DNA from: FEN-1219 sp039933105
GTDB taxonomy: Bacteria > Pseudomonadota > Gammaproteobacteria > Steroidobacterales > Rariloculaceae
Assembly (NCBI GenBank): GCA_039933105.1
Contig: JBDTOT010000004.1
Location: 62,001 to 126,000 of the forward strand
Direction: 5' to 3'
Length of the DNA: 64,000 nucleotides
The notes below the pieces were generated by a model that was given only the letters and a program-made list of their open reading frames with translations, ran no database searches and was not told the DNA's origin. The stretch's first letter is position 1. Each line of letters begins with the position of its first letter. Position numbers and translations under genes: made by a program. Positions 47,922 to 57,311 of the stretch are shown one piece after another.

Positions 47922-48773
47922 ATGGCGACGCCTGCCCTACCGAACGACATCCGCGACGTCGTCGAGAACGCGCTGGCGGAGGACATCGGAGCCGGCGACC
48001 TGACGGCTGCGCTGCTCGATTCCCGCAAGGTCGCCATCGCGCACGTCGTCACGCGCGAGCCCGCAACGCTTTGCGGCCGGGCCTGGTTCGACGAAGTGTT
48101 CCGGCAACTCGACCCGAATGTCGCCGTGACCTGGAACGCCAAAGATGGCGACCGTATCGCCACCGACGACGTGGTCTGCACTCTACGAGGGCCGGGGCAC
48201 AGCATCGTGACTGGTGAGCGCACGGCGCTGAACTTTCTGCAGCTCCTCTCCGGCACGGCAACGGCCACACGGAGGTTCGTGGACCTGCTGTCCGGCACGC
48301 ACATGCGCGTGCTCGACACGCGCAAAACCTTGCCAGGTTTGCGCCTAGCCCAGAAGTACGCCGTGCTGTGCGGGGGCGGTACGAATCATCGCATTGGCCT
48401 CTTCGACGCGATCCTGATCAAAGAAAACCACATCGCCGCCATGGGCGGCGTAACGGAAGCCGTACGCGCGGCGCGCGAGCGCTCGCCGAACGTCATGATC
48501 GAAGTCGAGGTCGAGACGCTGGCGCAGCTCGAGGACGCGCTCGCCACGGACGCCGACCGCATCTTGCTCGACGACTTCTCGCTCGCCGACATGCGCGAAG
48601 CGGTGCGCCGCCGCGACGCTCGCACCGGCCAACGCCCAGAGCTCGAAGCCTCCGGCAGCGTCGATGCCGACACGTTGCGCTCGATCGCCGCCACCGGCGT
48701 CGACTTCGCCTCAGTGGGCGCTCTCACGAAGAACGTTCTCGCGATCGACCTCTCGATGCGCTTCGCCCCGTAA
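47922..48773 (+). CDS. nadC: Quinolinate phosphoribosyltransferase (nicotinate-nucleotide pyrophosphorylase)
   Basis: 283 residues from ATG 47922. Converts quinolinate and PRPP to nicotinate mononucleotide in NAD synthesis. Motifs: ALAEDIGAGDLTAAL, ERTALNFLQLLSGTAT, LDTRKTLPGLRLAQKYAVLCGGGTNHR, IEVEVETLAQLEDAL, and EASGSVDADTLRSIAATGVDFASVGALT. Length and motifs are complete. Starts 18 bases after the terminator above. Confidence 0.95.
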   Translation: MATPALPNDIRDVVENALAEDIGAGDLTAALLDSRKVAIAHVVTREPATLCGRAWFDEVFRQLDPNVAVTWNAKDGDRIATDDVVCTLRGPGHSIVTGERTALNFLQLLSGTATATRRFVDLLSGTHMRVLDTRKTLPGLRLAQKYAVLCGGGTNHRIGLFDAILIKENHIAAMGGVTEAVRAARERSPNVMIEVEVETLAQLEDALATDADRILLDDFSLADMREAVRRRDARTGQRPELEASGSVDADTLRSIAATGVDFASVGALTKNVLAIDLSMRFAP

Positions 48774-48827
48774 CTAGGGCGCGCCCGTTCGGGGAAGGTT
48801 GCGGAGAATAAAGAAAGATGGAGGAAG

Positions 48828-51509
48828 CTAGACGGCTTCCGTCTTGATGGGGTCGGAGAGGCGTTTGGGCTCGGAGACACCGTAGCCCTGGGCGTAGTCC
48901 ACGCCCATGCCGCGCAGCATGGTGATGATTTCCTGGTTCTCGGCGAACTCCGCGATCGTGCGCTTGCCCGTGAGATGTCCGATCTCGTTGATCGAACGCA
49001 CCATCTCGCGATCGATCGGATCGTGGAGAATCTCCTTCACGAAGCTGCCGTCGATCTTCAGGAAATCGACCGGGAAGTGCTTCAAGTAACCGAATGACGA
49101 AAGGCCCGTGCCGAAATCGTCCAGCGCGAACCGGCAACCGAGCTCCTTCACCGCGTGGATGAAGCGGTTGGCTTGCGAGTAGCTGGCGATCGCGGCCGTC
49201 TCCGTGATCTCGAAGCAGATGCACGCACCGGACAGGCCGCTCTTCTGGAATTGCTCGATCACGAACGGCAGGAACTTCTCGTCGGCGAGGCTCTGGCCCG
49301 ACAGATTGATCGAGCACAGAGACAACCGCTCGCGCTCGTCGGCTTCGGAAACGAGCCACGTGAACGCCTGCGCGATGACCCAGCGATCGATGGCTGTCAT
49401 GAGCCCATAGCGCTCCGCGGCTGTGATGAACAGCCCGGGCGCGACCAGCTGCCCCGCCTCGTCGCGCATGCGAATCAATAGCTCATAGTGCGCGCCGGTC
49501 TCGCTATTGGCCTGCAGCGGCTGAATCGTCTGGCGGAACAATTCGAACCGATTCTCGTCGAGTGCGTTGCTGATGCGCGCGGCCCACTGCATCTCCTTGC
49601 GCCGCTTCATCAGATCGATGTCGTTTTCCTGGTAGTTGTAGACGCGGTTGCGGCCCGCATCCTTTGCCGCGGCGCACGCACTGTCCGCAGCCGTCAGCAA
49701 AGACGCCACGTCGTCAGTCGCGGCAGTGATCGGCACGACGCCGATGCTCACGCCCAGCCGAAACGTGCGGTCATCCCAGGCGAATCTGAATTCGCTGATG
49801 CTCTCGCGCAGCTGCTCCGCGGTGCGCAACGCCTCGTCCATCGTGCAGCTCTCGAGCAGCACACCGAACTCGTCGCCGCCAAGCCGAGCAAGCGTGTCAC
49901 GCCAGCGGACCTTCGCTTTCAGCAGCGCGCCGATCTGGATCAGCAGCTGATCGCCTACGTTGTGACCGCACGCGTCGTTCACGATCTTGAATTGATCGAG
50001 GTCGAGATGCAGCACGGCGTACGACGTCTCGCGCGCTTTCGCACTCTTCAACGCACGCTCGAGCCGCTGCTCGAACTCGCGCCGATTCACGAGCTCCGTC
50101 AGCACGTCATGGCTCGCGGCATAGCTCAAGCGGCGGTTTAACTCGCGCGACTCGCTGACGTCGTGGAATACGAGCACGCCACCCGTGACGCCACCCGCAG
50201 GATCCCGGATCGGCGCTGCCGTGCTCTCGATATACAGTTCGTTGCCGTCGCGGCGAATCAACAGCGCCGGCCGTACGGACTTGATGGGCCGGTTGCGACG
50301 CATGGCCACCGCAACCGGATTCTCGATCGGCTCGCAGGTCTCCTCGTGGAAGCCGCGGAAGATCTCGTCGATGAGCCTGCCGACCGCGTCGTCGAGCTTC
50401 CAACCCGTGAGCTCCGACGCCACGGGGTTCAGATACTGCACCCGCGACTCGCCGTCGGTGGTCACTACGCCGTCACCGATCGACTGCAATGTGATCTGAG
50501 CGCTCTCCTTCTCGCGGAACAGCGCTTCCTCGTAGAGCTTGCGCTCCGTAACGTCAGTTTCCACGCCCACGAGCCGACGCAAACGGCCATTCTCATCGAG
50601 CCGGCCTTTCACTCGGCTCTGGATCCAGCGCCAGTCCCCGGCCGCATGCCGCATGCGGTGCACACTCTCGAACAGATCGGCGCGCCCCTCCAAGTGATCC
50701 CACAGCTGCGTTTGCACCTGGGCGAGATCGTCCGGGTGAACGAGCAGCCGCCACTCCGGCACGTCGGCGTCGACGTAACCGAGCATCGCTCGCCAACGCG
50801 GCGAGAAATACATGGTGTTCTCGCGAACGTCGTAGTCCCACAGGCCATCGTTAGCCGTATTCGTCACGAGCCGGTCGCGCTCCTGCACGGAGAACAAGTC
50901 TTCCTGCAGCTCGATACGCTCGAGACCGCTCGCGCAGCTCACGCTCACGAGCTTCAAAGCGAGGTGAAGGTCCGCGCCCCATTCCGGATTCGGCGAAGCG
51001 GCGCACACGCCGAGCATGCCACCGAGCCGGCCGCGAACGTTGAATCCCACGACGAGCAATCCACCGACGTTGAGGCTCGCGAGATTCGCAGCGTCGTGCA
51101 TCTGCGGCAACGGCGCCTTCGCGGTGTCTTTGATCTCGAGGATCCGCAGATGCTCGAGCCGGCCCTTGATCCAAGGGAAGTCGGCAAGCTCACGGCCGAG
51201 CAACACTTCGGGATTGCACGCCGAGAAGCTCGAGCGGCCCGAGTACACCTTCTCGAAACGAGCCCCGTCCTCGCTGACGAGCGCGACGAAGATAGCGTCG
51301 GCGCCACAGGCATCCGTCAACTGCTGTAGACCACCGGTGATGCGCTCCCCGGCGTTGCTCGAGACGATGCTTTGGAAGTCTACGGCGACCTTCGTGCAAA
51401 TCAGGTCGAGGCCCGGCTCGTGCGAATTCGCCGGCGAACGGCGATGTCGTTCGCGGGCCGCCTCATCGGCAGGAATGCCCCCCGTCCCGTCCTGAACCCG
51501 GGCACTCAT
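48828..51509 (-). CDS. GAF-PAS-PAS-GGDEF-EAL cyclic-di-GMP protein
   Basis: 893 residues, cytoplasmic. A GAF domain (about 45-215) is followed by two PAS domains (about 220-335 and 340-455, the first with the SPRWRAMLGY pattern). The diguanylate cyclase domain has LARLGGDEFGVL intact and an RxxD inhibitory site (RWRD) five residues before it. The EAL domain follows: HYELLIRMRDEAG, ENRFELFRQTIQPL and DDFGTGLSSFGYLKHFPVDFLKIDGSF. The EAL motif reads ELLIR, keeping the metal Glu. Both synthesis and hydrolysis look possible. Alone, divergent from the next lipoprotein gene. Confidence 0.94.
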   Translation of the reverse strand: MSARVQDGTGGIPADEAARERHRRSPANSHEPGLDLICTKVAVDFQSIVSSNAGERITGGLQQLTDACGADAIFVALVSEDGARFEKVYSGRSSFSACNPEVLLGRELADFPWIKGRLEHLRILEIKDTAKAPLPQMHDAANLASLNVGGLLVVGFNVRGRLGGMLGVCAASPNPEWGADLHLALKLVSVSCASGLERIELQEDLFSVQERDRLVTNTANDGLWDYDVRENTMYFSPRWRAMLGYVDADVPEWRLLVHPDDLAQVQTQLWDHLEGRADLFESVHRMRHAAGDWRWIQSRVKGRLDENGRLRRLVGVETDVTERKLYEEALFREKESAQITLQSIGDGVVTTDGESRVQYLNPVASELTGWKLDDAVGRLIDEIFRGFHEETCEPIENPVAVAMRRNRPIKSVRPALLIRRDGNELYIESTAAPIRDPAGGVTGGVLVFHDVSESRELNRRLSYAASHDVLTELVNRREFEQRLERALKSAKARETSYAVLHLDLDQFKIVNDACGHNVGDQLLIQIGALLKAKVRWRDTLARLGGDEFGVLLESCTMDEALRTAEQLRESISEFRFAWDDRTFRLGVSIGVVPITAATDDVASLLTAADSACAAAKDAGRNRVYNYQENDIDLMKRRKEMQWAARISNALDENRFELFRQTIQPLQANSETGAHYELLIRMRDEAGQLVAPGLFITAAERYGLMTAIDRWVIAQAFTWLVSEADERERLSLCSINLSGQSLADEKFLPFVIEQFQKSGLSGACICFEITETAAIASYSQANRFIHAVKELGCRFALDDFGTGLSSFGYLKHFPVDFLKIDGSFVKEILHDPIDREMVRSINEIGHLTGKRTIAEFAENQEIITMLRGMGVDYAQGYGVSEPKRLSDPIKTEAV

Positions 51510-51697
51510 TTGTCAGCGCAACCTCTTGATTGGTCTCGGCATCCCCCGTACCCAAGGCATTCTGACAGTAATCGCCGGGATTACAAAGCGAATCGGTCAC
51601 GAAACCGTCTCCATAGGGCGACATTTAGCTAGCGGCGTCAACCGCGGGTCTAACACTGCGTTTCGGTTTCTGAACACACTCGCCAAGGAGGCGGTCC
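51510..51697. other. Divergent spacer between the GGDEF-EAL gene and the DUF4382 gene
   Basis: 188 bases with the two promoters, not clearly identifiable. A very strong ribosome site AAGGAGG precedes the plus-strand ATG at 51698. Confidence 0.4.
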
Positions 51698-53578
51698 ATG
51701 GACACGTTCACTCTGCTCCGATCACTGCGCTGGCGATCGCTCGCCGGGATCGCCGTTACCGCTCTGACCCTCGCCGGCTGCGGCGGTTCGAGTGGAGGCG
51801 GTTCGACGATGACCGGCAGCACCGACTCGAGTTGCAGCGGAAGTTCATGCGGCACTCTGATGGTGGGGGTCACGGACGCCGAAGGCGACTTCCTGAACTA
51901 CTCCGTCGACGTCCAATCCGTCACTCTGCAACGGCAGAACGGCGCTACCGTCGAGCTGCTGCCCGCGACGACGCGCATAGACTTCGCGCAACTAACCGAT
52001 CTTTCCGACCTGCTGGCGGCGTCCACGCTGGCGGGCGGCGACTTCCTCGGCGGCACCATTCGCGTCGACTATTCCACGGCCGAAGTCTTCGTCGAGGTGG
52101 CTGGACAGTCGGTCAAGGCGAACGTCGTCGATTCGAACGGCCAGGCGCTCGGCGTCACCGAACTGACTGTGCAGCTGTCGAATCGCAACCATCTCGTGGT
52201 CACGCCGGCGCGCGTCTCGTTCCTGACGCTCGACTTCGACCTCGCGGCTTCGAACTCCGTCGACACGACGCAGAATCCCCCTGTCGTCACCGCTCGACCG
52301 TACATCGTGGCCGACGTCGAGCCGGCAGCGCAACGCGACCTGCGCGTGCGTGGCGCGCTGATCTCCGCCGACACGACCGCCAGTACATACACCGTGCAGG
52401 TTCGGCCGTGGTTCGTGAAAGACGGCGATCATGGCAAAGCCACTGTCCATACGACGTCGACGACGTCATTCGAGATCAACGGCGTCGCATCGATGGGGAG
52501 TGACGGCCTCACGGCGCTCGCGGCACTACCCGCCGGCACGTTGACGGTGGCCTTCGGCACTCTGTCGACCGCGGACAAAACATTCACCGCGACCACGGTT
52601 CAGGCCGGCGACAGCGTCGGCGGCGAACGTCTCGATGCGGTGCAAGGTAACGTCGTGTCGCGGACTGCCACACAACTCACCGTCAAAGGCGCCTTTGCCG
52701 CACGTCACGACCACGGCCCCGGCGCGGTACGCACGGCCGTCATCACGATCGGGGCAGACACCAAAGTCTTGAAGACTGGCGATCCCATGGGCACATTCAC
52801 GACGGACGCAATCTCAGTCGGCCAGGGAATCATGGCTTTCGGTACGTTCGCCGATCCGACGACCTCGACGACCGCAGCCAGTCTCGACGCAACGGCGGGC
52901 CGGGTGCGCCTGCTGCCGACGCAAGTACGAGGCGTGGTGAACAGCATGGTGGCGGGGCAACTGAACCTGAATCTGCGCGCGATCGATCGACTCGGCGTCG
53001 ACATGTTTGACTTCGCCGGGACGGGCACCTCGACGGCCGTCGATGCGAACCCAGCCGACTACGAAGTCGGCACGGGAACGCTGAGCCTGGCGTCTGTGAC
53101 CGCCGGTGAATCAGCGAAGGTACTCGGCTTCGTGACGCCGTTTGGCGCCGCACCGCCGGACTTCGCCGGCCGCACCGTCATCGACCGCGGCGACATCCCG
53201 GACCTGCTCGCCATCGGCTGGGGCAAGAACGGCACCGCCGCGCCGTTCGCGACGCTCGGAAATACCGGCATCGTTCTCGACCTGCACAACACGAGCATCG
53301 GCCGGCACGACCTGTTCGTCGATCTGCAGCATCAGGATCTGCTGGCGCTCGCGTCGTCGCCGACGATCGTATCGGGAACCGGGTCGGTGCTGTTCGGTGT
53401 TGCGAAGCGCGGCAACATCGATCTGTTCACGAGCTTTGCGGATCTCGTGACGGCGATCACGACGCATCTGAACGCGGGTGAGTCTGCCGTGGCGTTGACG
53501 GCAACAGGTGCCTACGACACCAGCACGAACACGCTCGCCGCAGACCACATCTCGGTCTTCTTCACTTCGACGAACTGA
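51698..53578 (+). CDS. DUF4382 lipoprotein
   Basis: 626 residues. Lipobox TLAGC at Cys27. A Ser/Gly-rich spacer (GGSSGGGSTMTGSTDSSCSG) precedes a DUF4382 domain (GTLMVGVTDAEGDFLNYSVDVQSVTLQRQNG, to about residue 220). Long beta-rich repeats follow, with recurring patterns such as VQGNVVSRTATQLTV and VRGVVNSMVAGQLNL that suggest several DUF5666-like OB/beta modules. Function is unknown; DUF4382 is common in Bacteroidetes and gammaproteobacteria. It is a surface or periplasmic lipoprotein by its signal. AAGGAGG ribosome site, terminated by the hairpin at 53594. Confidence 0.88.
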   Translation: MDTFTLLRSLRWRSLAGIAVTALTLAGCGGSSGGGSTMTGSTDSSCSGSSCGTLMVGVTDAEGDFLNYSVDVQSVTLQRQNGATVELLPATTRIDFAQLTDLSDLLAASTLAGGDFLGGTIRVDYSTAEVFVEVAGQSVKANVVDSNGQALGVTELTVQLSNRNHLVVTPARVSFLTLDFDLAASNSVDTTQNPPVVTARPYIVADVEPAAQRDLRVRGALISADTTASTYTVQVRPWFVKDGDHGKATVHTTSTTSFEINGVASMGSDGLTALAALPAGTLTVAFGTLSTADKTFTATTVQAGDSVGGERLDAVQGNVVSRTATQLTVKGAFAARHDHGPGAVRTAVITIGADTKVLKTGDPMGTFTTDAISVGQGIMAFGTFADPTTSTTAASLDATAGRVRLLPTQVRGVVNSMVAGQLNLNLRAIDRLGVDMFDFAGTGTSTAVDANPADYEVGTGTLSLASVTAGESAKVLGFVTPFGAAPPDFAGRTVIDRGDIPDLLAIGWGKNGTAAPFATLGNTGIVLDLHNTSIGRHDLFVDLQHQDLLALASSPTIVSGTGSVLFGVAKRGNIDLFTSFADLVTAITTHLNAGESAVALTATGAYDTSTNTLAADHISVFFTSTN

Positions 53579-53593
53579 GGTCTCAGGCCAAAG

Positions 53594-53627
53594 AACGAGC
53601 CCCCTCCGGGGCTCGTTTTCTTTATTT
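53594..53627. terminator. Bidirectional rho-independent terminator
   Basis: 10-bp stem AACGAGCCCC/GGGGCTCGTT (53594-53603 with 53608-53617, loop CTCC) followed by TTCTTTATTT. The minus strand also ends in a TTCTTT run. It sits between the DUF4382 and MaoC stops and serves both. Confidence 0.88.
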
Positions 53628-54083
53628 GTCTTGCGGGGCGCGCTGCATCAACACCGCGCGCCGGCAGATCGCGACGAGCACGTCGTGCTGGTTGTAACCC
53701 CGATGCTCGAGCGTGAGGATGCCGTTATGCGGCCGGGACTCGCTGGGGCGAGTGGCCATGACCTCGGTCTCGACGTGCACCGTGTCGCCCACGAACAGTG
53801 GCGCCGGGAATCGAACTTCCGTCAGCCCGAGATTGGCGACCGTCGTGCCCAGCGTCGTGTCGTTGATCGAGATCCCTACGATCAGCCCGAGCGTGAAGAA
53901 GCTGTTCATCAACGGCCGGCCGAACTCGGAGTTCGTGCGCATGTACTCGTGATCGATGTGCAGCGGTGCCGGATTGTGCGTCAGCGTACTGAACAGGACG
54001 TTGTCCGTTTCCGTCACCGTGCGCCGAATGGGGTGTTTGAACACGCGCCCCACCGCAAACTCGTCGAAATAGTATCCCGCCAT
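53622..54083 (-). CDS. MaoC-like hot-dog dehydratase
   Basis: 153 residues, MaoC hot-dog fold. YYFDEFAVGRVFKHPIRRTVTETDNVLFSTLTHNPAPLHID contains the hydratase Asn/His pattern (TLTHNPAPLHID, equivalent to the usual GDxNPLH). RPLMNSFFTLGLIVG follows. Such enzymes hydrate enoyl-CoA in beta-oxidation or mesaconyl-CoA pathways. The nearby thiolase suggests a degradative or CoA-linked pathway, but they are on opposite strands. The stop is adjacent to the shared terminator. Confidence 0.87.
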   Translation of the reverse strand: MAGYYFDEFAVGRVFKHPIRRTVTETDNVLFSTLTHNPAPLHIDHEYMRTNSEFGRPLMNSFFTLGLIVGISINDTTLGTTVANLGLTEVRFPAPLFVGDTVHVETEVMATRPSESRPHNGILTLEHRGYNQHDVLVAICRRAVLMQRAPQDK

Positions 54084-54098
54084 CGCCTACCCCTTCGC

Positions 54099-54917
54099 TT
54101 ACGCGCCCGACAGTTGACCGCTGCGCTCGGCTGCGGCGCGGACAGCGCGCGTCATGAGCCCGCTCAAGGCATCGCCCGCCATCAGCACCTCGAGCGCAGC
54201 CTGAGTCGTGCCATTCGGGCTCGTCACGCGTCGACGCAACTCGGCCGGTGTGGCGTCGGCCACGGTCGCATACGCAGCCGCACCACTCACCGTAGCGAGC
54301 GCCAACTGGCGCGCCAACGCGGGCTCGAGACCGACATCGACCGCCGCGCGCTCGAGACATTCGATCAGCAAGAACACGTAGGCCGGACCGCTGCCCGACA
54401 CGGCCGTCACGGCATCCATGTGCCGTTCGTCGTCGAGCCACGCCACGGAGCCGACCGCCCCCATGAGATCGGTGCAACGGGCACGTTGCTCGGACGTGAC
54501 TGCTGCGTTGGCCACGAGCGCGGTCATCCCTTTACCGATTGCCGCCGGCGTATTCGGCATCGCGCGCACGATTGCCGCCTCTGCACCGAGCGTCGAGCTC
54601 AGCGCCGCGATGGTTTTGCCCGCAGCGATCGACAGCCACACGATCGGCGCGCCCATTGCGATGGAACACTCGGCTAGTGCGCTGCCGATCTGGTTCGGCT
54701 TCACGGCCAACACGACGACGTCGGGTCGAAAATCCTCGAGCGCAGCAAGAGTCTCGCTGGCAGCAATACCGAGACCGCGCGCGACTTCCCGCGCACCTGC
54801 CGCAGTCTCGACTAGGCGCACGCTAGCGGCCGCGCGACCGTCATCGAGCCAGCCGCGAACCAACGCCTGCCCCATGTTGCCGAAGCCAACCAACAGAATT
54901 CGTCCGTTAGTGCTCAA
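54099..54917 (-). CDS. proC: Pyrroline-5-carboxylate reductase
   Basis: 272 residues from TTG 54917, with GGAG eight bases before. Last step of proline synthesis. The Rossmann start RILLVGFGNMGQALVRGW and VLAVKPNQIGSAL are clear. AIVRAMPNTPAAIGKGMTALVAN and the catalytic loop AVSGSGPAYVFLLIECLERAAVDVGLE are both typical of ProC. The C-terminal SPNGTTQAALEVL ends the match. It starts 30 bases from the thiolase region in the opposite direction. The usual yggS neighbour is not here. Confidence 0.95.
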   Translation of the reverse strand: MSTNGRILLVGFGNMGQALVRGWLDDGRAAASVRLVETAAGAREVARGLGIAASETLAALEDFRPDVVVLAVKPNQIGSALAECSIAMGAPIVWLSIAAGKTIAALSSTLGAEAAIVRAMPNTPAAIGKGMTALVANAAVTSEQRARCTDLMGAVGSVAWLDDERHMDAVTAVSGSGPAYVFLLIECLERAAVDVGLEPALARQLALATVSGAAAYATVADATPAELRRRVTSPNGTTQAALEVLMAGDALSGLMTRAVRAAAERSGQLSGA

Positions 54918-55070
54918 CGTTTACTCCCATCATTGCCCGCGGCCGCATGATAGCCGATGCGCACGTCCGGACAGCCTCGCACCAGCCGGGTCGCACGATG
55001 GTATTCACACGCGTCGTTTGCCATCATGCGCGGCGACAAAAACACGGCGCCTATGGGCGCTGGGGGTTCG

Positions 55071-56231
55071 GTGAGAGAGGTCTTCATCGCCGGCGCCGGA
55101 CAGACGCCGGTCAACAAGGACAACGGCAGTCGCGGCCGCTATCTCGGCGCGGCAGCCGTGCAGGCGGCGCTGGCCGATGCCGGCATCGCATCGGCCGCAG
55201 TGGGTGCCTTGTTTGTTGGCAACATGCTGTCCGGCATTCTCGCGAATCAGCAGCAGCTCGGCGGACTGATCGCGGACTATTCCGGCATGGCCGGAATCGA
55301 AGCCGTGACAATCGAAGCCGCGTGCGCGTCGGGCGGCGCCGCTGCACGCATGGCCTATCTCGCAGTCGCCGGCGGCGTTCACGACGTGGTCGTGGTGTGC
55401 GGCGTAGAGCGCATGACCCACGTCGAACGCGACACCGTCACACGCGCGTTGGCAACCGCGGCCGACTGGGAGCTCGAAGGCGTCTGCGGCGAATCGTTTC
55501 TCTCCCTGAACGCCAAGCTCATGCGTGCGTATATGGACAAGCACGGCGTCGAGGCCGAACGATTCGCGCCGTTCGCGATCAACGCTCACAGGAATGCGCA
55601 GAGCAACCCCAACGCGTTGCTGCGCAAAGCCCTGGACATCGACACGTATCGCGCTTCCCGCCTCGTGGCCGATCCCATTCGTCTCTTCGATGTCTCGCCG
55701 ATCTGCAACGGCGCGGCGGCGCTCGTGCTCGTGGCGCCTCACCTCGCAACCGAGGCGCATGCGCGAGTCCGGATCGCGGGCTCCGCGCTGGCGACGGCGC
55801 CCCTCGCACTATCGCGGCGTACCGATCCGCTGAAGCTCACCGCCGTCGAGAGCTCTACTGAGCGCGCGCTGCGCCAGGCCGGTGTCGCTCACGCGGATAT
55901 CGACTTGTTCGAACCGCACGACGCGTACACGATCATGACGGCGCTGATCCTCGAAGCTGCCGGCTTCGCAGCTCCGGGCGCCGGGCTCGACTGGGCTCAC
56001 GAAGAACGCATTGGGCTTTCCGGCGATCTGCCGCTCACGACATTCGGCGGGTTGAAAGCGCGGGGCCACCCCGTCGGCGCAAGTGGCTGTTATCAGCTCA
56101 CCGAAGCGTTCCTGCAACTCAGCGAGCGCGCTGGGAAGAACCAGGTGGGCGGCGCGCAGGTCGCATTGGTCCAGAACATCGGCGGCACGGGCGCGACGGT
56201 CGCGACCCACGTGTTGATCCGCGACGCGTGA
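55071..56231 (+). CDS. SCP-x-like thiolase
   Basis: 386 residues from GTG 55071; the protein then begins REVFIAGAGQTPV like other members. The nucleophile Cys is in EAACASGGAAARM. The His motif is FEPHDAYTIMT, and the second His in FGGLKARGHPVGASG. The C-terminal NIGGTGATVATHVL lacks the second thiolase Cys, as in SCP-x type lipid-transfer thiolases used in steroid and branched fatty acid side-chain cleavage. The usual DUF35 OB-fold partner is not adjacent. Longer in-frame starts (ATG 54957, 55053) are possible but add no family sequence. Confidence 0.9.
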   Translation: MREVFIAGAGQTPVNKDNGSRGRYLGAAAVQAALADAGIASAAVGALFVGNMLSGILANQQQLGGLIADYSGMAGIEAVTIEAACASGGAAARMAYLAVAGGVHDVVVVCGVERMTHVERDTVTRALATAADWELEGVCGESFLSLNAKLMRAYMDKHGVEAERFAPFAINAHRNAQSNPNALLRKALDIDTYRASRLVADPIRLFDVSPICNGAAALVLVAPHLATEAHARVRIAGSALATAPLALSRRTDPLKLTAVESSTERALRQAGVAHADIDLFEPHDAYTIMTALILEAAGFAAPGAGLDWAHEERIGLSGDLPLTTFGGLKARGHPVGASGCYQLTEAFLQLSERAGKNQVGGAQVALVQNIGGTGATVATHVLIRDA

Positions 56232-56310
56232 AACCGCAGCGATGCGATAAAGTGCTAGCCTATTCCGCCCGCCGCACCCGGCGCGGCCACTAAGAAAAGA
56301 GGACTCGAGC

Positions 56311-56694
56311 ATGGCAGACGAGCTTGGCGACGCCGATATCGCGATGGATCGCACCGGTCTCTATCGAGAGGAGACCTTCACCGACCGGCGCGTCGGTACT
56401 CTTCAACGACTGACACCCGTCACGCCTGCCGGCGACACGGACACCGCGCGCCCGGTGGTGTACGTCGGCCAGACACAGGTGCTGACGCCGGCCGGCGCAC
56501 TGCCGCTGTCGTTCGAGGTACCGGCCACTTCACTGGACGACGCCATCACGAAATTCGGCGACATGGCCCGAGACGCGCTCGCACGTACCGTGCGCCGCCT
56601 CGAGGAGTTACGCCGCGAGCAGGCGTCGTCGATCATCGTGCCGGGCTCTGCCCCACCCGGCGGGTCTGCGCCACGCGGCGGATTGATTCGCTAG
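56311..56694 (+). CDS. Conserved cytoplasmic protein of unknown function
   Basis: 127 residues, ribosome site GAGG before ATG 56311. The core YREETFTDRRVGTLQRLTPV, RPVVYVGQTQVLTPAGALPLSFEV and SLDDAITKFGDMARDALARTVRRLEELRRE recurs as a short uncharacterised protein in gammaproteobacteria. The middle is beta-rich; the C-terminal third is a charged helix. A Pro/Gly tail (PPGGSAPRGG) ends it. No catalytic motif can be named. Two bases before the next gene. Confidence 0.78.
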   Translation: MADELGDADIAMDRTGLYREETFTDRRVGTLQRLTPVTPAGDTDTARPVVYVGQTQVLTPAGALPLSFEVPATSLDDAITKFGDMARDALARTVRRLEELRREQASSIIVPGSAPPGGSAPRGGLIR

Positions 56695-56696
56695 CG

Positions 56697-57311
56697 ATGG
56701 AGCAAGCATTGCTCGATCGGCTCGCGATCACGCAGGTCGTCAACGACTGGGTGCTCTGGAGCGATTCCGGCGACTGGCAGCGCTTCGCGACCGTGTGGCA
56801 CGACGACGGCTGGATGACGGCCACGTGGTTCCAGGGTCCCGCCACTGAGTTTCAGAAGGCTCGGCGCGCCGGCTTCGAGCGCGGTGTCAGCATCATTCAT
56901 TTTCTGGGCGGCATGACCTGCGATGTCTCGGGCACGCGCGCGATTGCGCAGACCAAGATGACGATCAATCAGCGCGCAGCCGTAGACGGGATCGTCGCCG
57001 ACGTCGTGTGCACGGGACGGTTCTACGACTTCTTCGATAAGCGCGAGGAACGTTGGGCCATCGTTCGCCGCCAACCGATCTACGAGAAGGACCGGCTAGA
57101 CCCCGTCGAGCCCGGCACGAAGCTCCCGCTCGACGCCGCACTGCTGGCGCGCTTCCCCGAAGGCTACAGGCACCTTGGCTATCTGCAAACCAAGGCGGGC
57201 TTCAACGTGCGGCTTGGATTGCCGGGATTGCGCGGCCCCGAAGTGCAGAAGCTCTATGCCGAGGGCGCCGCTTGGCTTGCTGGCTCCGCGAAACCGGGCG
57301 AACCGCTCTAA
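56697..57311 (+). CDS. SnoaL/NTF2-like protein
   Basis: 204 residues with a SnoaL_4-type fold. DRLAITQVVNDWVLWSDSGDWQRFATVWHDDGWM, GVSIIHFLGGM and FYDFFDKREERWAIVRRQPIYEKD follow the cone-shaped barrel pattern of limonene epoxide hydrolase and steroid isomerase-like proteins. The C-terminal about 60 residues are an extra LPGLRGPEVQKLYAEGAAWLAG tail. The reaction is not evident. Follows the 127-residue protein gene closely; abuts the convergent nitroreductase. Confidence 0.8.
   Translation: MEQALLDRLAITQVVNDWVLWSDSGDWQRFATVWHDDGWMTATWFQGPATEFQKARRAGFERGVSIIHFLGGMTCDVSGTRAIAQTKMTINQRAAVDGIVADVVCTGRFYDFFDKREERWAIVRRQPIYEKDRLDPVEPGTKLPLDAALLARFPEGYRHLGYLQTKAGFNVRLGLPGLRGPEVQKLYAEGAAWLAGSAKPGEPL

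Noticed and set aside
50163..51329. A 388-codon plus-strand frame
   Set aside because: Antisense to the GGDEF-EAL gene; Arg/His-rich composition typical of a GC-driven shadow.
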